Positions 34,422 to 46,794 are shown, counted from the first letter of the stretch. The stretch: 64,000 nucleotides of DNA from Ephydatia muelleri (GCA_013339895.1 JABACO010000005.1:5308013-5372012); one strand, 5' to 3'. Notes: generated from the letters alone by a model not told the origin. A program made the numbers and translations.

Positions 34422-34478
34422 TCTATTGCGAAGTTCCAGACCCTAAACATTTCTTGTTTTGGTCTGGTCCCCAGACTA
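34422..34478 (-). repeat. Right terminal inverted repeat of the helicase transposon
   Basis: The complement of the left repeat, ending GGTCCCCAGACTA before CACAAACTC. Confidence 0.95.
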
Positions 34479-36439
34479 CACAAACTCGAGGTCAGCCATT
34501 GTTTCACAAATTTTGATTCGTTTGCCCGTTCATTTATTTACGGGATTCAATAATAGTTATGAACAATGATTTCCTCGTGGTCATTTTCTATACAAATTCA
34601 TTGGCGGGATACAGATACTACACTACAGATTGTATGCATGTGTGCTGTGTGTAGATGTTTGCCTTGTGTGTGTTGCGTGACTTCGCGCAGAAACAGTTAC
34701 AGTAAGGTCGTTCGAACGCATATTGGCCTCCTCGCGGTCTCTCTCGTAGCTGCTGCCTCCTATGTATATGCGCTGTGCATAGTGGAAATAATATCGTGAG
34801 GCTGCTGCACTTACAAATATGATCTCCTTTCGGATTTTTGACTTAGCAGTCGGCAGTTAGAACTGGTACAGACTGTAAACACCTCGTAACAGAGCAGTAA
34901 TCGTATTCGTTACGGTATGTTATCGGTTTGTAGCATATTGTAATTACAAGCTGTTCCTATGTGGCATTTCGAGTCCGTTTCATACTGTAAATTATTACGG
35001 TCCTGAATCAATCCCGAAATCGGCCGTGACTCGGAATGTAAAAGTCTAACGGTTCCGTATCAGGGTGAATTTTTTTCGTTGTGTACCCGGTCCTTACAGT
35101 AAACATGAGTCAATGAATTTCATTAGAAACTGCAACGTCCATACGTACATATACAAGAGATGAGGAAGGCATATTTATACAGATAGCTTAATAGGTCATA
35201 ATCTCATGCCGGTGTTCATTCGTGCGTGTCTAAAGTAAAAATGAGGTACAGGTGTGGTGGTTATACTGTTAAAAAAAAAAGGCCCGAGGGGTGTTACAGC
35301 CCACCCAGGGAGTGTTATGGCAACACACAAGGGTGTTGAGCTGACATCTTGGGGTGTTGGCAGGCTGCGTTAGGGTGTTAGGAGCAACCCCCAGCAAGGG
35401 TGGGGTGTTAGGTCATTTTAAAGGTGTGTTGTCATAACACTGATTTACCGCATTACACTAGTTCCCAGCCTTGTTTAGTAATTACATTCTGACGTATTAA
35501 GGGCGTGGTTTGTTAGTATGATGGCAGCTGTGACTTCGTAGTTGGAGGTGATACTGGACTTCAAGTTATATAAATGGTATGCACGCACACAAGTGACACA
35601 ACGTACCAGTACAAACGTCTACCATAGACTGGCCATGGCCCGTGCGTTGGTGACCCCAGCGGCGCGTGCGCGTGTGGATTTCTAGTATACTAGTAGGCCT
35701 ACAGCTGCTTTTTCAACATGTAATTACCTTATGCATGCATGTAATCTCGATGTGCTTATGAAGGCTCGCGTGCCTATGTGCACTGCTGTGTGTATGGTTC
35801 GCTAGTGTGTTGTAGTACCCCAGTATGCTGCTAAATTTCAAATTTGATGCAAGCTTGTTTATTATCCTGCATGCCACTTTGTGCTGAGAGTGAAGGTTAA
35901 GTACAATGGCAGTGCTTGTGTGGTAGCAGTGACTGTGTATTAAATCCATCTGGATTCTATTTAGACCACACCCTAGTAAAATGGCATGTGAACATATACA
36001 TTATTACTCACAAGTATTTATTATGGGTATGCATTTAATATCACATATAGCTCAAGGAAGCAGCATGTTGCATGACATTTAGTATGTAGGTAGTCCTTTA
36101 AAAATATATTAACGGACCTGTTGCAGCTTGAACATTGGGTGTATGCTAAAAGTGTTCATGCATTCATGCGGCTACATATGTCTATATACCACATGCAGAT
36201 CCTGATAGCAATTGTGAAGAAATATGCTGGATGAATGAATGCTGCCCAACACTTGTAAGGGTAGGCTAAAGTACTGCAGTGTTTGAACACTTTTTGTAGG
36301 TACAGTGTTGTGGGATTAAATATCATTTTTGTGAAATGTATGTCTGGTTTGGTGTAATGACTGATACTAGATAAATACAATAACTATTAATTAGTTGACA
36401 ATGTTCACATGCATGCACACATGTTTGCATAGCAGATGC

Positions 36440-37440
36440 ACTTATATGTACAAATTTTTTACACGAGCTGCACACATAACCACACATGTGCATGCATGTA
36501 TACATGTGCATGTACACACATACATATGTACTCACACAAATACACATAACCACACACACATGTGTACACACATACACACACACATGCACACGCATACACA
36601 CATGTGCATCACACACATGTACACACCAGCCACACATACATACACATACACACATGCACAGACACATTCACACATGCAGACACATTTACACGTATACACA
36701 TGCACACACATGTGCACACACATACACACATGCACAGACACATTCACATGTACACACATGCACACACATGTGCACACACACATGCACAGACACATTCACA
36801 TGTACACACATGCACACACGTGCACACACATACACAACATACACGCATACACATGCTAACACACACACATGAACACACATACATGAACACACATGCACAC
36901 ACATGTACCACGTACATGACAGACTCATGCTAACACACACATACACATAACACATACACACACTTACATACACATACACACACATGCACACACATACACA
37001 ACACACACGCGACACATGCTAACACACACATATGAACACACACTATCACACATGCATGCACACACGCATGCTCACACATGCAGACATACACACATGCACA
37101 CACAACGCACACACAACGCACACAAATGCACACACACATGCATACACGTGCACGACAGACTCATGCTAACACACACACATACACATATGAAAATTTAGCC
37201 AAATATGAAAGCGGGGGGTGGGGGGGTCCCTCGCAATCAGGCATCAAACGAGGGGGATTGACCAACCCCCCTGGCTACAGGCCTGCATACACACATGGCA
37301 CACTGCACATACACACACATGCAAATACACACATGCACACGCATTCACACACACAATGCACACATATTAACACACATGCACATGTGTGTATGTGTATAAT
37401 TCATGTGTGTATGTGACGTGTATATACACACACATTCACA
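36440..37440. repeat. CA/TG-rich stretch with hAT terminus
   Basis: Interrupted ACACAC and CATGCACA repeats throughout. The apparent proteins in all frames are repeat translations. At about 37210-37286 a G-rich/C-rich piece ends CCCCCCTGGCTACAGGCCTG, which resembles a hAT end. Confidence 0.85.
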
Positions 37441-37866
37441 CATACACAGAAATACTGTTGGACAGCAAATACACTCTGAGAGAAGTGCACTTTTTGCAAT
37501 TGGAACTACTCAAAAGTCCTGTATAGCTTTCCTCACATTTGGACAACTCTATATCTTAGACATCCTGAATACCTACAGTGTACCCTAGCTATTTGTGTCC
37601 TTTCTTGTCATCGTGAGACATGTTGATTATTCACAATTGTAACAAACATACATGTAAGGTCAAGCTAAAAATATATTTCATTGCGCATGCGTGACTTTTA
37701 GAAACACGTTTTGTTATTTATGAACAGGTAAGTTCGGTATTACGCTCTAGCTAAGGAAAATTTGGCTACTACTGTGTGCTGCGCTACCCACTATAATGAG
37801 CCACTGTTTAAGACAGGTAAGTACCTTGTCGCAAACGCCCTTACAAAGGTCATATGACACACTGGC

Positions 37867-37919
37867 CATAGGCGTCGCTCATTTATTTTCAGGGGGGGCA
37901 ATGAAGACAAGAACCAAAC

Positions 37920-37954
<35 letters not shown>

Positions 37955-40670
37955 GGGGGAGTGCCCCTCCCGCACGAATTCGAAGTGCAGAAAGCTTTAT
38001 GTGTACAAATGTATTTATGTGCGAAAAGTCACGAAAACAGATGCACGATTCAAAGACAGCAAAACGTTAATTAGCATACTATTCTTGAAATAGAAACTGT
38101 AGGTGCCTTGGTTCAAGTCCAAATTCTGTAACCACTCTTTCAATAAATTGTTGTTTGGAAGTGCTAATCTTCTCCCTGTGAACACTGATCATGCAAAGTC
38201 CATTAAGCCGGTCTTCAGTCATGGTAGAACGTAGCCACGTTTTGACCCTTCTTAAAGTGCTAAATGATCTTTCAACAGTGCACGTTGACACAGGAAGGGC
38301 CATTGCTGTACAAATAGCTTTGCGCACTGCAGGAAATAGTATGGCCTCGTTGAATATGTCAATGAAACCCAACTGGTTCACTTGGAATTCCCTGCTACTC
38401 CACACCTGGTACCATGTATTTGCTTCCTCAATGAAATTATCATATCCGTATATAGAATGGATATGTTGCACAATTCTTTTGAAATCATCTAAAGTAAGTT
38501 TTGCCATTTCAGGTGGATAAAGCTTAAAGATGCTAAAGCAGGGACCATTTTCAGATGAGAATCTGAGCTGTAAAGATGAAATGATGGAATCCAGGTAAGG
38601 TACGTACACTGATCTTCGGTAGTATTCTTCAACCAAATCGGACGGTGGATTAGAACGATGGATTTGACTTGAAGCCAACCTGGGCATGTGAATTTCAATA
38701 CCTAGGTCATTGGCTAATTCCTTTGCTTTGCAAAATATATCTCTAAAGAAACCATCACACTCCTCCCTATGTTTGGACATAATGGTTACCATTTCATGAA
38801 TGTGACCCTGTATTTTCAACAGATCAAGTTGAACTGATTGCAAGAATTGTGCTGTTGGCTCCAGCATTGATGCATACTTTGCAATGATGACTATGCATAT
38901 TATGCAAGATGATGCAGTTACTGCACAGAACAACTGATGTGCTTCTTGTCGACACTTTACACTAGCACTAGCTGACTCACTCAATTCTTGAAGAGTTTTA
39001 ACAATTGTGGTAAAGTTCTCGAAGAATACTCGTATGCTTGTGTATTTAGCAGTCCATCTAGTTTCACACAGCATTGGTATATTGGGTATTAAATGGCGCC
39101 GTATAGTGCTGTCGCGAAAGAATTTGATCACAGACTTTATTGTGCCAACAGAATTTCGCACAACACTAAGGCTGTTTAAATCATTAACAACCAGATTCTG
39201 CCTGTGTGAAGAGCAGTGAACAAAAAATGCCTTTGGAAATTTTTGTTTGATAATAGCTTGGACTCCTCCCTGTATTCCTGCCATAGCAGAACACCCATCA
39301 TAGCCCTGCCCAACCAGTTTAGACATATCAAGGCCAATTTCCAAGCAACTATCCAAAATTGCACATGCAATTGCTTCTGCAGTCACCTGATGTAAATGAG
39401 CATAACCTAAAAACTCCTCATGGATACGGGAGTTGCTGAATTGGTTTCCATGTACCTAACAGCCAATGACAATTGTTCTTTGCCTGATATGTCTGCTGTT
39501 TCATCAGCCAATATTGAGAATGCTGCAGAACTATTGGCTGCTTGAACTACATCACGTTGCAGTAGCCTTCCACAAATCTCCACTATTTCATTTTGGGTCC
39601 TCACAGATGTATATCGTGCAGCATGTGAAGCTGTCTCCATATGATGTTTTAGGATTTCATCACCAGATTCAATACGAAAATGAAGCAAATCTTGAAAGTT
39701 CCCACAAGAACTAGAATGTCCACGTAAAGAAAGATCATGGGTCCCGCAAAACACGATTGAGGATACAATTGGATAAAGCTTCTTCCTATTGTCCTCAATA
39801 GTTTTCAAGTGAACATCACTCAGTTTTTGAACAACAGAAAGCTGCTTTCGCTCACATATGCATGCTAAGGAAATTTGTTGCATCACCATGAGAGCCTTGA
39901 TGCCAGCTTGATTTCATGTGTTCTTTGGCATAGGAATGAAAGTCTTTATAACGCGTAAAAGGTGTAGCAATGAAGCCGCCTTGAAAACCTCTTGAAACTT
40001 TCTGAGGAAAAAGAACACAGAACTTGCAGAAAGCTCCTTTTAGGTGACGAGAATAAGCCAACCAAGGAGAGTAGTCTTTAAGCCACAGTTGTCGAAATGA
40101 ACGAGATCCCGATGCATCCTCTTTAAATTCATAGTTTTCTGGGGGAATCCAGCAGCTCGTTAGCAACTCGTACCGTCTATGATCGGGGAAATTCGTGCGG
40201 TTAACGTAGAGACCAATATCAAATTGGTTGATGTCACGATCGACTTTGGTTGTGGTTACAGCCGACGCTGTACTGGCTGTGTGCGATTGCGAAAAAGAAA
40301 CGCCAGGTTCAAAATCGGCTCGTGACTGAATGGTGGGCATAGCAGATGATTGTATGCATATGGCTGCTTCGTTTACTTCGCAGTCAGAGTCTAGGAGTAC
40401 GACAAGGGGTGATCCTTCATAGTCGGCTACCTGCCTAGCGCTGCTTTGTAATGTAGCATCTGACGGGGAGTTGCATACTGCTGTTGTGGATGGTGCATCA
40501 CTGGTGAGTTTGACCTTCCATTCTCTCTGAACCGTATAAACACGTGCGCAAAGCTGCGGTTATCACCACGAGCTGTAGTTATAATATTTGAGTAATCATG
40601 AATATTAATAAGCTGGGGTACGCAGGGGGGGGCAAATGCCCCCCCTTGCCCCATCGAGCGGACGCCTATG
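37867..40670 (-). mobile_element. hAT element, 2.8 kb
   Basis: The left end reads CATAGGCGTCGCTC and the right end is the complement GAGCGGACGCCTATG (ending 40670), an imperfect inverted repeat of about 15 bases. Both ends continue into GGGGGGGCA-type sequence. The flanks are CACTGGC and CGCTGGC, a likely but imperfect duplication. It encodes a hAT transposase on the minus strand and carries a G run of 32 bases at 37922-37953. Confidence 0.75.
38079..40340 (-). pseudogene. hAT transposase (TTF finger, DUF4371, dimerisation domain)
   Basis: Three frames join through two one-base shifts (near 39895 and 39435). The N-terminal part has a TTF-type zinc-finger region: RSFRQLWLKDYSPWLAYSRH, then FCKFCVLFP. 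The middle part has DNRKKLYPIVSSIVFCG and the first acidic site FSILADETADIS. The last part (38079-39386) has MSKLVGQGYDGCSAMAG, then the C-terminal block STCTVERSFSTLRRVKTWLR with MTEDRLNGLCMI. These are the three conserved acidic regions and the hAT dimerisation region, so the enzyme plan is complete apart from the shifts. It resembles ZMYM1 or THAP0/PRKRIR-like animal proteins. Probably recently inactivated. Confidence 0.85.
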
Positions 40671-40678
40671 CGCTGGCT

Positions 40679-41600
40679 CTAGCAAGCCTTCGAGGTAAGC
40701 TTAACAATCGGTGGAAACGCAACCGGCCCACCAAATTTTCGGCGCCACATGAATTCTGGAAGATAGGTGTCGATAAGCTTCGAATGCATTGTCTTTTCTT
40801 CTCGTATCATCCGCTTACATGCACTCCACATGCCTTCTACACCTTGCGTGTGTGCACCAGTGGCGGGATCAACAAAATACAGCGAGTGGTTCACTGTACA
40901 GTGTACGTGCCCCGTTGTTGCTGAAAGTTGATTGTAGGCACTCCATTCATCAGAGTATACAATACTCCCTGGCTGTACGTGATTTGCGATAATTGGGAGC
41001 AATGTAGCTGCATCCCGGTGAGCATCTTCTACCAAAAAAAAAACACCCAATGGCCATCCACTGCTCTCCCTCTGTTAATTTCGACCTCGACACCTGGACA
41101 CCAATAACTGCTGGGTGATCGATGAAGTATTGGATACAGATGTCCCGTACGAAGTTGTACCAATCGATTGCCGTAGCAGATCCAATTTGTTATATTCGGG
41201 GACGGTTGAACATATTTGTAAAAAATTCTTGGATATTGTTTACTAACCTGTAGCTCGTCTTGTGCTTTACTTACTGGCGTCTTGGTAGACCAGAGGTGTA
41301 AATAACTGTAGAATTATTTGAATTTCCAATTTACTGCCTGAATACAATCTCAATGTTTTTTTAAACACTTGATTTGATCAACATCTTACCTTCAAAAAAT
41401 GTTCTTTTTCTTAGCGTCACTTCTTTTCAGCATCCTTTGCATGGACATCTCCAACCCATTCCCTCACGATTATTGTGTCTGTTCTCCAGGCCGCATTCTC
41501 TTCCACAGCTACAGTTGCTGATACAAGCTTCATTGTCTGACACCATTGTATCGTCGACGCATGATCCATGAACTCGCGACTTAGGTCGAAATAGGTGACT
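40679..41600 (-). pseudogene. Merlin (IS1016/ISXO2-type) transposase remnant
   Basis: The best part (40679-41040) reads FFLVEDAHRDAATLLPIIAN, then YSDEWSAYNQL, HVHCTVNHSLYFVDPATGAH and QGVEGMWSACKRMIREEKTM, ending LPEFMWRRKFGG. This is the ISXO2-like DDE domain with its D and E still visible. Upstream on the same strand, in changing frames, are YNFVRDICIQYFIDHPAVIG, then GVEVEINRGR and VDGHWVF. The usual segment carrying the first catalytic residue is missing between VEVEI and NRGR. GMGWRCPCKGC (about 41425-41460) is the N-terminal zinc motif. The hAT element begins nine bases beyond the stop codon. Confidence 0.8.
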
Positions 41601-42361
41601 GGATGAATAAGCGAATATGCATAGGGTACAACTCCTGGGTGAGCCATCCTTGCACGATTGCATATGCGCAAAACTGAAATCGAGCAAGCGGCACGTGCAA
41701 AGGTGGCAACTGCAAAGGTGGCAACTTTTCTTCCTAGCAAAATTTAAAGCACCCATCTAAGAATGATTACATGTAATGTGTTAAAACTAAACTAATAAAC
41801 TGAAGTGCTTTGATAGGTGTTAATAACTTGTTGATCGATTTGGATGAACTTAGATTGGGTGGGGGATTATTCTGAAGGACAACCCAATCGGTACGATTGA
41901 CGTTGTTAGTGTCACCGATCTGCTTAGCGAACATGACCGTGACGGTCGTCAAGATTCAATTAAAAAGGTTAGACATGTCTCATATTGGAACCTGACCGTT
42001 ATATATATGCATGTGTTTTCTTCATTTGTTTAGTGTTCGAAGCATGCAGAGAAACACTCCAGGACTACTCGATCGTCGTATAGGCCCTAAAGACATGTTT
42101 ATAGTTTTGTTGTACATGTATGTTTGTATTTATTGTCAACTTTTTATTAAAATAGTTTATTAAGATCAATTATGTTGTATCGTAAGATGCACGAACTATT
42201 GATGCCTTTGTCAACACCCTGTAGAGTGTACTGGCTACACTTCAGGGGTGTTGGCTGAAACACTCTTGAGCGGTTACCATTACACTCCATGAGGTGTTAT
42301 TCCTAAACAGGCGTACGAACACCCCTAAGTGTGTTGTGTCAACACCCTTTTTTTAACAGTG

Positions 42362-42809
42362 TAGTTAATCTCCTCCGCCTTGTCCTGTAAAACAGGTGTC
42401 GTCACTCGCCACAATCATCTGTGTAACGTTATTGTTGAGTTCTGCCATCTTGCCCACCTTGGAGTGAGCTAGTGCAGAGTTGGGCAGCGGTCTTACACCT
42501 GACCTAAGCCATACCCGGCCAGCGGATGTACTTGTCCTCAATTGGGAGAGAAGGAAACATGCTGCCTTTGACACCACGGCGATCTCTCCCTTAACCCCTT
42601 CAATCCTAACAGTAGCAAGCCTGTCTTAAGGGCTGCTGCAGAAGAGGGCTGAGACCAGAACGTATAAAATAAATGACCCATAAGTGTTTGGAGCTGGGAT
42701 GGGTGTATGCAGCATACCCAAATCTTTATATGTACATTTGTACATTTGTATATGTATACAGAGCACAATGCACCAAAGCCAAGCTTGAAATTGAGGCAGC
42801 AATCTCTCC

Positions 42810-42850
<41 letters not shown>

Positions 42851-43992
42851 ACACACGCACACCACAAAAACACACACACAACCAACCACAAACACACACA
42901 CACACCAAACACACAAACAACTACACCACACACATATACACATACACCACATGCAACACCACATACCGCGGCCAGCTTGGAAGCTGGGTTTAGGCAACAC
43001 CATGTTGTTAGGAGAGGAAGAGGCTGCTGAGAAGAGAAGGCCGCTAAGGGAGGAGGGGGGGGGGGGGGGGGGGGGAGTGTTAGAGTGCAAACCTTCGTTT
43101 GGGAAGACATTAGCACTGGTCAAAGGGGGTTTTAGTATCTACCGTTTACCACTGGTGCAGACCTTACGATTTCTGTTAGATACGGATATAACTCAGTCAA
43201 ATCTGACAAGATACATGTATTCCAAAGGCAAGAAAGCTCAACTTTATATACATCGCTAGAGAGCCTGAAAAAAATGCTGGAAAACGGTTGAGTTGCTTCT
43301 TGTGATTAATTTGCGTGTCGAGACGCTAATCCAGCCGGGTCGCTATCAATTGAGCTCTCCATCTAATTAATTTCTGTCATGAAGGAGCTACTGTCTCGCG
43401 TTTAGGTGGAGTTCTTATCTAGCCACAACTGTAAGGTCTGCACCCGTGGTAAGTTTACACAATGCTGCACTTGCCACTGCAATCTCTGAGGCTACCAAGT
43501 GGATCATTTTTCTAAAAAAAAACACACAACTCTGACGAGACTGGACCCGGTACATTGTCCAGGTAAAGGGATCTTCTTTTGAAGGTCTGACAGAGTCTAT
43601 GGTCTGAGGCTTTATAGTACTGAATTTCTCGTTTAGCTGTAATTGAATAAATAATGTATTGTGTGTACATATGCTGAACATTTTTAATTAAATAATTAAT
43701 ATGGTCATGATTAATTATCTCTTATAAAGATGTACATATATGCTTTTGTGTTTTATGAGTGTGCTAGTTATGGGGTGTGTTCACAAGTGATGTGCATGGG
43801 GTTTTGACTGTTGGAAGTACTGTGGTTAGGTGATGAGAGAAAGACACCTTGGCATCTCTTGGAGAAGGGACTAAGCCTAATAGGCTGTTTGAGAACGGAC
43901 CTTACAAGGTAGAGGAGACTCCAGACTACATCAGCTGTGGTTTTAAACTTAACCACGGGTGCAGTCCTTACAATATCTGTTAGATAACGATA
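42362..43992. other. Repeat-rich stretch without recognised genes
   Basis: CA-rich DNA at 42810-42955 and a G run at about 43056-43074. A motif CC-GGTGCAG-CCTTAC followed by TCTGTTAGATA occurs at about 43155 and 43957, with its complement near 43425. The minus strand there reads LTTGADLTVV and YLTDIVRTAPVV, possibly related short exons of an unknown gene. Confidence 0.5.
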
Positions 43993-45027
43993 CAGTGCCC
44001 TACCGTTTATACGGAAAAGTATCAGCTCGAAATAAGGCTTATTCATTGGGAGTTAAGCAAACTGTCAGTGTACTTTGCACTAAGCTATCTGCACCACTAA
44101 TGACATTCATATTTACCTGTAATTACATTCCCAAAACCAGTGTGGTGTAGCCTTTTATTAACAAAACAAACTACATGTAAGCAATGGAAGAGGCAGCTTT
44201 CAGCAACGCCCTTTCTTTGAGCTCTCGCGACTATAGGTGGTACAGTGTACCTGAAAGACTTGCACATACAGTGTATTTCATGCGCGTAGCCCATGTGTGC
44301 ATACATGCTTGATCATGAACATGTAGTGGTACACTGCCCTGCATCGTATTATGTGTATCTGCAGGTCAGTGTGCTGAGACCTTCCATAATTATTGATGGG
44401 CACATGTGATGTACAGCAAGTGATTATCATGCATTACTAACCTGTGCTCGGTTGATATGCTTTTCTCATATTGTGGGCACACCAACCTTGATGGCAAATA
44501 TTACTGATTCTCAGCGTGTTTGTGCAAGGAAGTATCAATTGGTGAGTATTATGTATACAGTTTTGTATGGTGTTTGTGTGAATACTTATACATGATCATG
44601 TTGCTAGCACTTTGGAACGTGAGTAATATTTAATGCCATCAAGGTTGCTGCGCTCACAATGTGACATTGAGAAAAGTATACCAACTGAGCACAGGTTCTA
44701 ACACATGCTAATCACTTGCTGTCCCATCAATAATGATGGAAGGGATACAGCACTTACCTGCAGATACACATAACATGATGCAGGGCAGTGTACCACTACC
44801 ATGTTCATGATCCAGCATGTATGCACACAAAATACATTGTATGTGCAACTCTTTCAGGTACACTTGACCATCTATAGTCAAAAAAAGGGCTACACGACAT
44901 TGGCTTGGAGAATGTAATTACAGGTAAATATGAATGTCATTAGTGGCGCAGATAGCTAAGGGCAAAGTAAACTGACAGTTTGCCTATCTCCCAATGAATT
45001 TGCCTTATTTTCCACGATCGGGCACTC
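43993..45027. mobile_element. Foldback element, about 1.0 kb
   Basis: The left arm (43993 to about 44520) is complementary to the right arm (about 44600-45027) with roughly 10-15 percent mismatch. The ends read CAGTGCCC and GGGCACTC. Shared inner landmarks are TAATGACATTCATATTTACC (44099) and its complement (44924), and GCATGTATG-type sequence further in. No coding sense and no clear target duplication. Confidence 0.8.
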
Positions 45028-45100
45028 TACATGCATTCAAAGCTAAACTTTACGATTGAGAACCTGAAAACTGTAAAACGGTAGATTTGTGCAATATATA

Positions 45101-45350
45101 TGGGATCGTTTCAGCGAAAAGGCATGTTTTTTCAGATTTCAATTTTTTTGATATTTTAGAAGCCTGAAATGTCTTCTACATCGCTTCTTACGCACTGAGA
45201 TTCGGAGAATCTGTTACTGAATTGTACATGTAAGGCTCTGAATTTTTTTATCAGCCATACATTTCGACGCTAGCGTTACATTTCTATTGCGCGTACTGGA
45301 AATTTGATACTGTATGAGTTAGGTCCCTTTTCGCGGAAACGATCACATAT
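45101..45350. mobile_element. Small inverted-repeat element (MITE), about 250 bases
   Basis: The ends are GGGATCGTTTCAGCGAAAAGG and the matching CCTTTTCGCGGAAACGATCAC. The interior contains AGAAG-CTGAAATGTC, then CTTACGCACTGAGA. A second copy lies at about 55120-55345 and a partial third at about 61908-61975, so it is a dispersed family. Confidence 0.75.
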
Positions 45351-45407
45351 ACATGTACATATCATTAATTATCCAAATGCATGTTCATTCGGACTGCCAA
45401 ATTATCG

Positions 45408-45645
45408 TTAAAATGCTCCGAATATACGTTGCCTGTGCTCTAAGTTGGCTATGAACTCCCTGGCTGCTTCCTCATGCAAGATCCAAAGCATCTACGTTCT
45501 TTGTGAACGTGAAGCAGCATAAGGTGGTTCAGTCTCTGTTGAGACATAGATGAGCGAAGATATGTTTATACGCAGGGCACTAAATGAACGCTCACTGGTA
45601 GCATCACCCATTATTGAACAACACTGCCTGGAGTCAAGTTTGAAA
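45408..45645 (-). pseudogene. hAT transposase C-terminal fragment
   Basis: The minus strand reads ATSERSFSALR, then SMSQQRLNHLMLLHVHKE, then HEEAAREFIANLEHRQRIFG and a stop near 45408, with two frame changes. This is the hAT dimerisation region. Nothing upstream on this strand continues it clearly; a G run of 35 bases follows at 45815-45849. Confidence 0.75.
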
Positions 45646-45811
45646 TCTCTGACAGCCTGTACGTAAGTATGACAGAATACATTGTCATCCTACTCGCTGC
45701 AGTGTAGCCATTCCCACTTGGAAAACCAGATCGGCTGGAAGCTACGGTGCTGTCTTAATTCTTATCTATCTCTCTTCGCGGGAATTAAAACCTGCTGGTT
45801 GATGGGAGGGG

Positions 45812-45850
<39 letters not shown>

Positions 45851-46794
45851 AAAACGCTTGCCACCTCTTCATTACGTCGCAGGAGACTTACTCTTCTATC
45901 CCTGGATCCTTCTAAACGGCGATAGTGGTAATGGTCGCTCCTCTGGCTTTGTTTCGTGAGTTTTCTTTTTTGGTCGCCTATGTCTCCTCAGTATATCACC
46001 GTAAACTAACATCGCCACTTGGCTGTCACATGTTTTAATTTATTCATTGTGCCGCAGGAATAAGGTCTATTTTATGTAGCCATTACGCAATGAACGATAA
46101 ATATTAAGCTTAATATTAATGGTTATAAATGGCCAAAATCTGGTAAGGCTATAGCCCACCCAGCCCACCCGGTTCCGCCGGCCCTGGGTCACTCACTCGT
46201 GTGACCGGAGGCCCGTAATAGATCAAGCCAGCCGGAGTCTTATTTACTTTGGGTTGTTGAATATTAAATGTCTGCACAGGGAAAAAAACGCGTAGAATTA
46301 CTTTGGAATCATTACGTGATTGAACAGTAAAATCACACGCGTTTGATTTTATTGTTCAATCACACAATGATTTTACAACGGTTTTTAAAATCGTTTATAA
46401 AATCAAAACTTGATTCGACCCATTTTTTTCCTGTGCTGCATGCAGTTAACAGAAATATCAACCAGCGCAGGGTTAACCGGGGCGCAGGTGGCGCAATAGC
46501 GCCAGGCCCACCGAAGGTAGGACCTAATGAGCACCTATGTACACGCGCGCGATGAATGTAATTACCTAATTTGATGTATGTTAATAAATGCAAAGAAGAA
46601 ATAACCGCGAGCGCCGCGCGCGACGATCATGACAAGTGAAGTGACAATTGATATAATATCACCGGCCTTACTTCCAATTTGCCAATTATTGCGCACTAAA
46701 GTATACTGTTTGCCGATTGTTTCAGTTCTGTCGTTTTGCTTATCTTTGGAGTTCGCATTCAATTAGATTGCCTATACGTATATACCACGCTTAG

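Larger units (their letters stand above)
29338..34478. mobile_element. 5.1 kb DNA transposon with DUF6589-like protein and RecQ helicase
   Basis: The ends are a perfect 57-base inverted repeat starting TAGTCTGGGGACCAGACCAA, extending with mismatches to about 70 bases. A perfect 9-base target duplication, CACAAACTC, flanks it (29329-29337 and 34479-34487). It holds two convergent genes: a multi-exon DUF6589-like protein (29482-32950, plus) and a RecQ-like helicase (32964-34329, minus), only 13 bases apart at their 3' ends. Each inverted repeat contains a smaller palindrome (GGTCTGG and CCAGACC). Both genes start about 150 bases from their nearest end, so the ends probably carry both promoters and transposase sites. 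Academ-type elements also carry an SF2 helicase, but are described with 3-4 base duplications, so I do not assign a superfamily. Confidence 0.9.
27373..35086. mobile_element. KDZ-like element remnant, interrupted by another transposon
   Basis: The ends share GTACACAACGAAA (27373) and its complement TTTCGTTGTGTAC (ending 35086). The next eight bases outward are CCGGTTCC and CCGGTCCT, an imperfect 8-base duplication. Inside both ends lie related subterminal motifs with CGGTTCCG, GGACCGTA and GTATACGG. A minus-strand transposase remnant is at 27682-28838. The 5.1 kb element at 29338-34478 is nested inside; without it this element is about 2.6 kb. KDZ (Kyakuja-Dileera-Zisupton) elements have 8-base duplications, in agreement. 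Confidence 0.6.
35264..42361. mobile_element. CACTA-like element, 7.1 kb, with nested elements
   Basis: The left end reads TACTGTTAAAAAAA (35264); the right end is TTTTTTTAACAGTG (ending 42361), so the termini match except for the first base. Subterminal motifs GGGTGTTA/GGGTGTTG recur about seven times at 35285-35445, and CAACACCC/GGTGTT about six times at 42210-42350. Flanking dinucleotides are TA on both sides; no 3-base duplication is evident. The design (A-rich stretch after CACTGT, then G-rich motif arrays) matches the elements at 5523 and 8288. No transposase of its own was recognised. It holds CA-rich DNA, a hAT element and a Merlin remnant. Confidence 0.7.

Noticed and set aside
36323-37416. 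Histidine/threonine-rich and cysteine/valine-rich frames
   Set aside because: Translation of CA/TG repeats, open in most frames.
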